Shown in pieces: positions 54,267 through 62,487 of a stretch of 64,000 nucleotides of DNA. Numbering within the stretch: position 1 is the first letter of the stretch; every line of letters begins with the position of its first letter. The stretch is from Proteobacteria bacterium UBA981. GTDB taxonomy: Bacteria > Pseudomonadota > Gammaproteobacteria > Ga0077536. Where the stretch lies: positions 38,888-102,887 of the forward strand of contig DBBP01000002.1 of NCBI GenBank assembly GCA_002292285.1, read 5' to 3'. The notes under the pieces were generated by a model. That model searched no databases. It was given only the letters and a program-made list of their open reading frames with translations, and was not told the DNA's origin. A program made the position numbers and the translations under genes.

Positions 54267-54590
54267 TCACACTTCCTGTGACATCTTCTCGGTCGTTACC
54301 GACAGGCGGTGAATCAAAGTACGCAAGAAAACTTTCAGAAAGCGTACCTGACAATTAAGCGAAACCTGACTGATAACTGTCGAATTAACTTTGAGAAGGG
54401 AGGTAGGTCCGCTAGCAACGATGGTTGCGGTACGCTTCGTTTTGGCCAGATAGCCCATCTCACCGAAACAGTCGCCTGACATCAACGAACGTAGGTCCTT
54501 GCCACCTTTTTGTACTGATACCTCGCCGCGCACGATAATGTAGAAGGAGTCGTCAAGCTCTCCTTCAACAATAATCTCGGCGTTGTCCAC
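54267..54590 (-). CDS. cNMP-binding-domain fragment of the damaged kinase
   Basis: A 107-residue open frame from a GTG at 54590 encodes the C-terminal two thirds of a cyclic-nucleotide-binding domain: EGELDDSFYIIVRGEVSVQK, SGDCFGEMGYLAKTKRTATI and the LSVTTEKM ending found in the paralogue at 57383. The same frame extends upstream as WQDY, overlapping the kinase frame. It belongs with the kinase gene but in a different frame. Without the missing N-terminal helix it is unlikely to fold well alone. Confidence 0.7.
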   Translation of the reverse strand: MDNAEIIVEGELDDSFYIIVRGEVSVQKGGKDLRSLMSGDCFGEMGYLAKTKRTATIVASGPTSLLKVNSTVISQVSLNCQVRFLKVFLRTLIHRLSVTTEKMSQEV

Positions 54591-55462
54591 GTAGTCCTGC
54601 CATTTTCCGGCGCGTCGAGCAAGGTGTCGAACGCTTTGCTCAGATCGGAGGCCAGATCCATGCCCATTTCGTAACGAACTTCACGGTCTTTAGCCAACGC
54701 CTTCTCGACAATCTTGACGAGAGAATCGGGAATCTCACTGCGAATGCTGGTGACGCTTGGCGGATCCTCATTCAAAATCCGCTGTACGAGGCGCGAAAAC
54801 GATTCGGCGACGAACGGATGCTTACCAGTTAGTAATTCGTACATCACGATACCAAGCGAAAAAATATCGGTCTGATTGGTAATGTAATCTTCAGTAACCT
54901 GTTCGGGAGACATGTAACGTGGCGACCCCACCAGGCCCATCGGCATGGTCTCTGTGGAATCCATTTTGGTCAGTTGAGCGATGCTGAAATCGCCAATCTT
55001 GACGTCACCATCACGGGTCGAGAGGATATTTGTTGGCTTGATGTCGCGGTGAATAACGCCTTGCTTATGCGCATAGTCGAGCGCTTTGGCGCATTTGAAA
55101 ATCGTTTCCACGACTTTCTCGAGAGGTAGCAGATTGTCCGGCCTGCAGAAGTCTTTGAGCGTGTCGCCACCCTCAACCAATTCCATCACGATGTAACAGG
55201 CGTCGCCGTCGACACCTGCGTCGTATATGCCGATGATGTTCGGATGCGTCAGTCGACCCGCTGTGTGGGCCTCGTTAAAGAACATCTTCTTGTATCGATC
55301 ACCACCCTCCTCGTCGCTAAGCTGCTCGGCGTGAGCCACCTTGATAGCGACCTGGCGGTCGATATAGGGATCGTGCCCCAGATAGACGGTACCCATCGAG
55401 CCTCGACCAACTTCATGGAGGACTTGGTACTTGCCCAGTCTTTCCGGAGCTTCTGCTGCCAT
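54482..55462 (-). CDS. Ser/Thr protein kinase, 3' end out of frame
   Basis: The kinase domain is intact: VGRGSMGTVYLG, VAIKVAHAE, HRDIKPTNILS and GDFSIAQL (DFG replaced by DFS). After DLSKAFDTLLDAPENG the frame diverges from its paralogue, reading about 35 unrelated residues to a stop at 54482, while the cNMP-domain continues in another frame. By alignment with the paralogue at 57383, roughly 30 residues are missing and the deletion was not a multiple of three. Thus this is either a truncated kinase plus a fragment or an assembly error. Confidence 0.78.
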   Translation of the reverse strand: MAAEAPERLGKYQVLHEVGRGSMGTVYLGHDPYIDRQVAIKVAHAEQLSDEEGGDRYKKMFFNEAHTAGRLTHPNIIGIYDAGVDGDACYIVMELVEGGDTLKDFCRPDNLLPLEKVVETIFKCAKALDYAHKQGVIHRDIKPTNILSTRDGDVKIGDFSIAQLTKMDSTETMPMGLVGSPRYMSPEQVTEDYITNQTDIFSLGIVMYELLTGKHPFVAESFSRLVQRILNEDPPSVTSIRSEIPDSLVKIVEKALAKDREVRYEMGMDLASDLSKAFDTLLDAPENGRTTWTTPRLLLKESLTTPSTLSCAARYQYKKVARTYVR

Positions 55463-55757
55463 TATTCTTTATCTTCCGGTCGCGCTGTGTGCGGATTTCC
55501 ATCGGGCCCGGCGGGTAGCGATTGTGCGTGACACCCGGCTGCCCACTATCGAGAGTCTCATAGTAATTGAATTCACCCAATCAGAATAGCCGATTGCGAC
55601 ACACTTCGACCCGGGCTGATCGGGCTGTAACGCTTGCTGTTGCAGGCCTCGCCGCAGATTGCCCGACTACTATCGAGTCACCGGGCCGGCGTACAATTCA
55701 GCTTCCCGCGCAGGGTGCAAAATCAGGTTTTTTGCCGCACAACAGAAATATATAGAT

Positions 55758-57368
55758 ATGAAAGCCGATTTGGACGAACACACTTCGAAACTACGGCATC
55801 ATGCCGGCAATGTCGCGGACGCACGGATTGCAGGTTTTTTCGAAACTGAACCTGACCGGCTGCAACGCACGACACTTAGCGCGGCAGGGATCCACCTCGA
55901 TTTGTCAAAGAATTTGCTCGCACTGCCCACTCTGGACGCCCTCGCCGAGATGGCCGACGCGGCTGGCGTCGCGGCTGCGACCAACGCCATGTTCAGCGGC
56001 GCGCTGATCAATCACACAGAACAGCGTGCCGCGCTACACACGGCTTTGCGCAATCCGGACACACCTGGCGACGAGTCGCCGTCGCCCAAAGCCCGCGAAG
56101 TCGGCGACGTTCGGCAACGCATGGCCTTACTGGTCGATCACATTCTCACTGGCCAGCGCCGCGGCTATAGCGGAGAAACGTTCACCGATGTGGTGAATAT
56201 CGGCATTGGGGGTTCGCACCTGGGTCCGCAACTCGCCTGCGATGCGTTGCGCTATGAGGGTCAGGCCGGCCTGACGGCCCATTTCCTGGCTAATGTTGAC
56301 GGTGGGGAATTTGAACGCATTGTGCACCGACTGAATCCGGCGACAACTTTGTTCGTTGTCGCTTCTAAATCGTTTGCTACTGTTGAAACCCGCTTGAACG
56401 CGCGTTCGGCAAAAACCTGGCTGGCGCAATGGCGCGCGGAGCCGGCAGCTATCGCGCACCATTTCATCGCGGTCACCGCCAACGTCGATAAGGCAGAGCA
56501 GTTTGGTATCGCGAGCGAGAATATTTTCCCCATCTGGGATTGGGTTGGAGGCCGCTACTCGATGTGGTCGGCAATAGGCGTACCAATCGCTTTGTGCCGC
56601 GGTATGGACGTATTTCGCGACTTGCTCGCCGGCGCGCACGCGATGGACAAGCATTTCCTAAGCTCGCCCATGCGCGCCAATCTGCCGGTCATGATGGCCA
56701 TGTGCGGGATTTGGAACACGAATTTTCTCGGTGCGGAATCCTACGCGGTGATTCCGTATGACGACCGCTTGCGGTATCTGCCAGATTATCTGCAGCAACT
56801 TGAAATGGAGAGCAACGGCAAGTCTGTATCTATCGGAAATGCGGGACTCACTCATCATTCCGCGCCCGTGACCTGGGGAGGCCTCGGCACGAACGCCCAA
56901 CACGCGTTCTTCCAGCTTCTGCATCAAGGCACGCGCTTGATCCCAATCGACTTTATCGTCGCGTTGCAGCACCCCTGTGCGCCTCGGCAACATCACGATA
57001 TGCTCGTCGCGAACTGCATTGCGCAAGCAGAAGGGCTGATGAACGGCAGTAATTCTGCGCTCGAGAATGCTCCAAGCATCGACCCGCATCGACAAACACC
57101 GGGCAATCGGCCAAGTTCTTTCATTAGCGTCGACAGCCTGGACGCCCATACGCTCGGCGCCCTGATTGCGATGTATGAACACAAGACTTTCGTACAAAGT
57201 CTCGTTTGGGATATAAACGCGTTCGACCAATGGGGTGTGGAACTCGGTAAGCATCTCGCCAACTCGATCCTCGACGAGTTTGCTGGTGCCCCACCGACAC
57301 GGCCCCACGATCCCTCCACCGCAGCGCTACTTGAACGCTATTTGAGTCTGAATAGCAGAACCGAATAG
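55758..57368 (+). CDS. pgi: Glucose-6-phosphate isomerase
   Basis: A 536-residue phosphoglucose isomerase. NIGIGGSHLGPQLAC (about residue 152), FVVASKSFATVETR and the family signature around GGRYSMWSAIGVP are present. It interconverts glucose-6-P and fructose-6-P. ATG 55758 is preferred to a longer frame starting 99 nt earlier, which lacks a ribosome site; neither has a strong one. It lies between two minus-strand kinase genes and converges on the second with 14 bp between stops. Confidence 0.96.
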   Translation: MKADLDEHTSKLRHHAGNVADARIAGFFETEPDRLQRTTLSAAGIHLDLSKNLLALPTLDALAEMADAAGVAAATNAMFSGALINHTEQRAALHTALRNPDTPGDESPSPKAREVGDVRQRMALLVDHILTGQRRGYSGETFTDVVNIGIGGSHLGPQLACDALRYEGQAGLTAHFLANVDGGEFERIVHRLNPATTLFVVASKSFATVETRLNARSAKTWLAQWRAEPAAIAHHFIAVTANVDKAEQFGIASENIFPIWDWVGGRYSMWSAIGVPIALCRGMDVFRDLLAGAHAMDKHFLSSPMRANLPVMMAMCGIWNTNFLGAESYAVIPYDDRLRYLPDYLQQLEMESNGKSVSIGNAGLTHHSAPVTWGGLGTNAQHAFFQLLHQGTRLIPIDFIVALQHPCAPRQHHDMLVANCIAQAEGLMNGSNSALENAPSIDPHRQTPGNRPSSFISVDSLDAHTLGALIAMYEHKTFVQSLVWDINAFDQWGVELGKHLANSILDEFAGAPPTRPHDPSTAALLERYLSLNSRTE

Positions 57369-57382
57369 GGCGTAACGCGGCG

Positions 57383-58681
57383 CTAAGGTGCCGAGCGCCG
57401 AACCATCATCTCGGTAGTGACTGATAGCCGCTCAATCAGCGTTTTCGTAAACACTTTATAGAACCGCAGCTGGCAATCAGTGGTCACCTGCTCAATGAGC
57501 GTGGAGTTGACCTTCATCAACGACACCGGTCCGTCGGCGGTAACTGTGGCGGTGCGCTTGATACGACTGAGATAACCCATTTCGCCGAAACAGTCACCGT
57601 CGCCGAGCTTGCCTATCAATGTTCCTTTCTTACTGACCGTCACATCTCCGGAAATAAGCAGGAAAAAAGAGTCTTCAACTTCACCCTCGTTGACCACAAC
57701 ATCGTCTGCGTCCGCTTCGACCCAAACGCTCGCGCGAATAATTTCCCAGATCTCGGCGTCCGGAAAGCCGCGAAAGAAGTCCAGCCCTTTGACTCGGTCG
57801 AACTTTTCCGTAATCGCGATTTCTTCTTGTGGCCGTTCCAGATGGGTAAATGCCATGCTGAGGTCCGAAGCCATATCGAGCCCCATGCTGTAGCGACGTT
57901 CAGGAGGTTTCTCGAGCGCGCGACGGATGATGTGCTCGAGAATCTCGGGCGCGTCACTACGAAACTCGCTCATCGGGGTCGGATCTTCATTGACAATTTT
58001 GTGCACCAGACTCGAAAACGTCTCGCCTCCGAAGGGGTGATGCCCGGTGATAAGTTCGTAGGCAACGATTCCAAGTGAAAACAAATCAGTCTGATTGGTG
58101 ATCATGTCTTCGTGAACTTGTTCCGGCGACATGTAGCGCGGGGAACCAACGAAACCCATCGGCATGGTTTCGCTCATATCCTCTCGAGCGGCGTGAGCAA
58201 TGCTGAAATCAGCGATTTTCACATCCATATCGTCGTCGAGAAGAATGTTGGACGGCTTGATATCGCGATGAATCACGCCCTGTCGGTGAGCATAGTCGAG
58301 CGCCTTGGCGCACTTGAAAATGATTTCCGCAGCCTGATTGAGCGGCAGCAACTTGTTCGGTTTGCAGTACGGGCGAATCGTACCGCCGTTAGCGACGAGT
58401 TCCATGACGATATAGCAATAGTCGCCATCAACCCCGGCATCGAATATATCGAGGATATTCGGGTGCCTGAGCATGCCCGCGGTATGCGCCTCATTGAAGA
58501 ACATCTTGCGAAACCGGTCGCCAGTTTCCTTATTCCGTAACGCGTCTGCGAGCGCTACTTTTACTGCGACAGTGCGGTTGATGTAGGGATCGAACGCGCG
58601 ATAGACCACCCCCATGCTGCCGCGGCCGACCTCGGCTTCGACCTCGTACTTTCCGAGTTTGGTGGGTGCAGTGTCCTTCAT
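57383..58681 (-). CDS. Ser/Thr protein kinase with C-terminal cyclic-nucleotide-binding domain
   Basis: A 432-residue paralogue of the kinase at 18513. VGRGSMGVVYRA, VAVKVALAD and HRDIKPSNILL are intact, and the magnesium loop reads ADFSIAHA (DFS for DFG). Its cNMP domain has EGEVEDSFFLLISGDV, DGDCFGEMGYLSRIKRTATV and a conserved end LSVTTEMM. It is closer to the damaged copy at 54-55 kb than to the first. No membrane segment; cytoplasmic. Targets unknown. Confidence 0.92.
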   Translation of the reverse strand: MKDTAPTKLGKYEVEAEVGRGSMGVVYRAFDPYINRTVAVKVALADALRNKETGDRFRKMFFNEAHTAGMLRHPNILDIFDAGVDGDYCYIVMELVANGGTIRPYCKPNKLLPLNQAAEIIFKCAKALDYAHRQGVIHRDIKPSNILLDDDMDVKIADFSIAHAAREDMSETMPMGFVGSPRYMSPEQVHEDMITNQTDLFSLGIVAYELITGHHPFGGETFSSLVHKIVNEDPTPMSEFRSDAPEILEHIIRRALEKPPERRYSMGLDMASDLSMAFTHLERPQEEIAITEKFDRVKGLDFFRGFPDAEIWEIIRASVWVEADADDVVVNEGEVEDSFFLLISGDVTVSKKGTLIGKLGDGDCFGEMGYLSRIKRTATVTADGPVSLMKVNSTLIEQVTTDCQLRFYKVFTKTLIERLSVTTEMMVRRSAP

Positions 58682-58856
58682 CTAAACAATCGACAACTCA
58701 GATTTCCGGGAATGGCCAGACAATAGTACGCGCGTGCTGATGCAGAATTACCAGCAGGCTTCGACATGTTGTCGATTGCGAAAGGCTTTTCCAACAATCA
58801 CCATTACCAGCTCAATCTGCCACGAGAATTCGCACCACCCTGGCCGGCGTGCACCG

Positions 58857-58862
58857 CTATAA
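58857..58862 (+). promoter_or_regulatory. Possible -10 element placing the start at the SCO1 AUG
   Basis: A TATAAT ends 7 nt before the ATG at 58870, so transcription would begin at or next to the start codon, giving a leaderless message. No good -35 is visible and the upstream ATG at 58849 would be excluded. Confidence 0.35.
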
Positions 58863-58869
58863 TCGCGCG

Positions 58870-59517
58870 ATGTCTGACACTCCTCGTTTACTGCCGCTGC
58901 TAAGCGCGATTGCTGTGATTACCCTGGCGTTTGGGGGTGGGGTTTGGATGTCAATTCATCAGGCGGCGCGCACCGATGGCACACAGGTGGAAGGCCTGCT
59001 GTGGCCGGACCCGCCCTCCCTACCCAGCTTTCATTTGATGGATCATCAGGAGCGGCCGTTTACCCTCGAACAATTGCGGGGGCGTTGGTCGATGATTTTC
59101 TTCGGTTTTACCCATTGCCCAGACGTCTGCCCGACGACGTTACAAACGCTGGCGGACGCTGACCGGCAATTGCGCAGCAATCCTGATTACGCACAACACG
59201 GGCAGGTTGTTTTCGTCTCAGTTGACCCAGAGCGTGACAACCCCAACCTTCTCAAGGACTACGTAAGCTACTTTAGTCCCGAATTTCTTGGCGTCACTGG
59301 AGGACAGGAGGAACTCAAGCTGCTTGCGCGCGCGCTGGGGGTGTTGTTTATGAAAGTCGAGCAAGCTGGCACCGAATACACCATGGACCATTCAGCGGGG
59401 ATCTTTTTCGTATCACCGAGCGGCCGGCTGGTGAGTGTCATGACGCCGCCGCACAGCAGTGCTGCAGTTGTAGGTCGATTTCAGGCGATCAGCCGGTTTA
59501 TCGCAGATCAATCATGA
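58870..59517 (+). CDS. SCO1/SenC copper chaperone
   Basis: A 215-residue SCO1-family protein with an N-terminal membrane anchor (residues 8-29) and a periplasmic thioredoxin fold. FTHCPDVCPTT carries the copper ligands C83 and C87, with H174 in MDHSAGIFF. It delivers copper to the CuA site of cytochrome oxidase. Coupled by ATGA overlap to the PCuAC gene downstream, which has the same role. Start 58870 fits a preceding -10 element; 58849 is possible. Confidence 0.9.
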   Translation: MSDTPRLLPLLSAIAVITLAFGGGVWMSIHQAARTDGTQVEGLLWPDPPSLPSFHLMDHQERPFTLEQLRGRWSMIFFGFTHCPDVCPTTLQTLADADRQLRSNPDYAQHGQVVFVSVDPERDNPNLLKDYVSYFSPEFLGVTGGQEELKLLARALGVLFMKVEQAGTEYTMDHSAGIFFVSPSGRLVSVMTPPHSSAAVVGRFQAISRFIADQS

Positions 59518-59948
59518 ACGCAGACTTCCCGGTAGCGTGCATGGGTCTATTTTTCCTGGCTTCGGAAGCGCACGCCTGCGAGGGGCTGGAGATAAGCGAT
59601 GCCTGGGTACGAGCGGCTCCACCGGGCGCCACGATGGCGGCTGCCTACTTCCAGGCGACAAACGGCAGCGAGCAACGCGTGCGTCTGACGAGCATCGACA
59701 GCGCGCAGTTTCGCAGCGCCATGTTGCATGAAAGCCGCTTAGTTGGTGGCCAGGCTCAGATGCGTCATCTGCCCTATCTGGACGTTGGCCCTGGGGCGAC
59801 TCTGTCAGCGGCGCCGGGGGGCATTCATGTCATGCTGGCTGGACCACGCACAGTGCTTACCGTGGGCTCTACATTTAATCTCACCCTGCTGTGTGAGCAA
59901 GGCGAACCGCTGACTGTCACGTTCACGGTCAAGCGAACTTCAGAATAA
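59514..59948 (+). CDS. PCu(A)C-type periplasmic copper chaperone
   Basis: A 144-residue protein with a signal peptide (cleavage near HAC, residues 20-22) and a DUF461 fold. The copper site residues appear as MLHES, a later M in QAQMRHL, and GGIHVMLAGP (H-x-M). It passes Cu(I) to the CuA centre together with SCO1, encoded just upstream with a 4 nt overlap. The two probably form an operon with psd 13 nt downstream. Confidence 0.9.
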   Translation: MNADFPVACMGLFFLASEAHACEGLEISDAWVRAAPPGATMAAAYFQATNGSEQRVRLTSIDSAQFRSAMLHESRLVGGQAQMRHLPYLDVGPGATLSAAPGGIHVMLAGPRTVLTVGSTFNLTLLCEQGEPLTVTFTVKRTSE

Positions 59949-59961
59949 CGCGGAGTACCCT

Positions 59962-60831
59962 TTGGAAGCGCTGTTTGTCACACTTCAGAAAATCCTGCCT
60001 AAGCGCTTCTTGTCGGATTGCGTCGGTGCCCTGACCCGTATCCAGGCAGGCGCGCTCACACATACTGTAATCCGTGCGTTCATGCGTTTCTACCCGGTCG
60101 AATTGCGCGAAGCCGAGCACACAGTGGTCACCGACTACCCAAGCTTCAACGCCTTTTTTACCCGCGCGCTGGGTCCGGGCGCGCGTCCACAACCTGAGGG
60201 CGCCGATGAGATTGCGTGCTCAGCCGATGGCGTGGTGAGCGCACTCGGCAGAATAGAGCAAGACAGTCTGTTGCAGGCCAAAGGCGTCGACTACGCCACA
60301 GTTGATTTGTTTGCCGGAGACTCCGCTTTGGCAGATTACTTTGCAGAGGGGAGCTACCAGACTATTTACCTCGCCCCGCATAACTACCATCGGGTGCACA
60401 TGCCGCTATCCGGCAAGGCCTGTGCACTGCGTTACATCCCGGGAGCGCTGTTTTCAGTCAACGCGGTGACAACCCGCCGCCTGCCCGGCTTGTTCTGCCA
60501 AAATGAGCGGGTCGCAGTGGTATTTCAGCATCAGCGCGGATACTTTGCGTTGATCATGGTGGGCGCTATGAACGTCGGCAGCATTCAGCTGACTCTGCCG
60601 GGTGAAGGCGGCTTTCGCAATCGTCTGCAGGCAAGTCAGCAACCGCTCCAGACCTATCCCCTGGACGGTCCAGTACTAAACCGGGGCGACGAGTTCGGAC
60701 GCTTCAATATGGGCTCGACCGTGATATTCCTCGCCAGCCGCGATTTGCTCAGGCTTGATGAAAACCTGGATCACGGGAGTCATGTGCAGGTCGGCATGCG
60801 GATTGGCAAGCTAATCGATGGCGCAACGTGA
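59962..60831 (+). CDS. psd: Phosphatidylserine decarboxylase
   Basis: A 289-residue PSD-I proenzyme. The self-cleavage motif is MGST with S252 becoming the pyruvoyl group; HNYHRVHMPLSG and NERVAVV are other family segments. It makes phosphatidylethanolamine at the inner membrane. The start is TTG at 59962. It follows the PCuAC gene by 13 nt and may be co-transcribed with it. Confidence 0.94.
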   Translation: MEALFVTLQKILPKRFLSDCVGALTRIQAGALTHTVIRAFMRFYPVELREAEHTVVTDYPSFNAFFTRALGPGARPQPEGADEIACSADGVVSALGRIEQDSLLQAKGVDYATVDLFAGDSALADYFAEGSYQTIYLAPHNYHRVHMPLSGKACALRYIPGALFSVNAVTTRRLPGLFCQNERVAVVFQHQRGYFALIMVGAMNVGSIQLTLPGEGGFRNRLQASQQPLQTYPLDGPVLNRGDEFGRFNMGSTVIFLASRDLLRLDENLDHGSHVQVGMRIGKLIDGAT

Positions 60832-61039
60832 GTGACCAAGCGAGCGAGAACGTCGCGTAGAACTTAGCGCTTGCTGTCGAGCGGCAATAATCAATGCTCG
60901 CCAGGCGGGGCTGTGAAAAGTGTAGCGAGGATGTCCGGTTCGCAGCGAACGACGAGAGGTATCAAATCGGCACGCGAGGAATTAACTTAGCGAGCAGGCG
61001 ACACCGTAGACAGCCGCCGCAGTAGCTTCTCACCGTCCG
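60832..61039. other. Convergent gap between psd and nuoN
   Basis: About 200 bp between convergent genes. No gene, terminator with T-run, or clear repeat was found. Confidence 0.35.
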
Positions 61040-62479
61040 CTAGCCGGTACCCACTAACATCGCGCCCAGACATACCGACATCAGGGTGCCGGGCAAAAAA
61101 CCTAACACCAGGACCGCGAGTCCATTCACACTGAAAACCAGACGAGCGTCTTCAGATCCGGTGAGTGCCGGTAAGGCTCCCGTGGGCTCGTCGAAATACA
61201 TCAGTTTGATGACCCGCAGGTAGTAGTACGCGCCAATTAGCGAGAAAAATACTGCGACTGCAGCGAGCCATGCTTCGCCGGCGCCAACCAGCTCTTTCAA
61301 AACGAACCACTTGGCCCAAAATCCCGCAAATGGCGGCACGCCCGCCAACGAAAACATGAGCACCAGCATGATGAAAGCCATCCATGGACTGCGTTTCGCC
61401 AATCCGGTGAAGTCGCTCAGTTGGTCAGACTCATGTCCCGCACTGGATAACAGGATGATGGCCGCAAACGCACCCATACTCGTAATCGCGTAGACGATGA
61501 CATAAAACATCGAAGCGGCATAACCGATCGCGTTCGCAGCGATGATACCGAGCAGTAAAAAGCCCATATGCGAAATTGTTGAATAAGCGAGCATGCGCTT
61601 AATGTTGGTCTGCGCAATAGCAACGATATTGCCAATGGCCATCGACAATACGGCCAGTAAAATCAGCATATCCTGCCAGCTTTCGTGGAGCCCGCCGAGA
61701 CCGTCAGCGAGTACGCGAATCGCCATCGCGAATGCGGCCAGCTTAGGCGCAGAACCGAGAAACAATGTGACGGGCGTTGGCGCTCCTTCGTACACGTCGG
61801 GGACCCACATGTGAAACGGTGCGACACCGAGCTTAAACGCGATTCCAATCAGGACAAAAACCAGACCGAAAGTGAACAGGAGATTAGCCTCAGCGCCGCT
61901 GGTACGCTGCGCGAGTTCGCTTAGATCGAGCGTCCCGGATACGCCGTACAACATAGACATGCCATAAAGCAGCATGCCGGAAGCTAGCGCGCCGAGTACA
62001 AAGTACTTCATGGCGGCTTCTGAGGCGGCTTTGGAATCCCGGTCCATCGCCACCATGGCATAGAGGGACAGAGACAATAGCTCAAGCCCCAGATAAATCG
62101 TCAACAAACTGTGCGCGGATATCAGCACCATCATGCCGAGGGTCGCAAACAGCGCCAGAATAAAAAACACACTCTGATCTTCGCCGTGACGCTGGAGGTA
62201 GTCGCGCGCGTAGAAAAACGAAAACAGCACGACCACCAAGAGAAATGTTTTTAGCACCGCAGCCATCGGGTCGAGGACGAAAGTACCGTGAAAATACGTG
62301 GTCATCCCGGGGGGGAAAAGCGTCGCGACAGCGATGAGGACCACCAGTACGGATAGCACTGCGCTCCAGAAAGTCAGGGCAACCGCGCCTGGACGGCGAA
62401 ACACATCCACCATCAGGGTCAGACACGCCAGTCCTGTCAGGATCGCTTCTGGCAATACGGCTTGAAGTTCGGTCATCAA
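61040..62479 (-). CDS. nuoN: NADH-quinone oxidoreductase subunit N
   Basis: A 479-residue antiporter-like membrane subunit of complex I with about 14 helices. LEXFLIL-type core features include GLELLSLSLYAMVAMDR, FKLGVAPFHMWVPDVYEGAPT (the Lys and amphipathic region) and NIKRMLAYSTISHMGFLLLG. It pumps protons as part of the Nuo complex. It ends the minus-strand nuo run with nuoM immediately upstream, 8 nt away. Confidence 0.96.
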   Translation of the reverse strand: MMTELQAVLPEAILTGLACLTLMVDVFRRPGAVALTFWSAVLSVLVVLIAVATLFPPGMTTYFHGTFVLDPMAAVLKTFLLVVVLFSFFYARDYLQRHGEDQSVFFILALFATLGMMVLISAHSLLTIYLGLELLSLSLYAMVAMDRDSKAASEAAMKYFVLGALASGMLLYGMSMLYGVSGTLDLSELAQRTSGAEANLLFTFGLVFVLIGIAFKLGVAPFHMWVPDVYEGAPTPVTLFLGSAPKLAAFAMAIRVLADGLGGLHESWQDMLILLAVLSMAIGNIVAIAQTNIKRMLAYSTISHMGFLLLGIIAANAIGYAASMFYVIVYAITSMGAFAAIILLSSAGHESDQLSDFTGLAKRSPWMAFIMLVLMFSLAGVPPFAGFWAKWFVLKELVGAGEAWLAAVAVFFSLIGAYYYLRVIKLMYFDEPTGALPALTGSEDARLVFSVNGLAVLVLGFLPGTLMSVCLGAMLVGTG

Positions 62480-62487
62480 TGCAGCCT

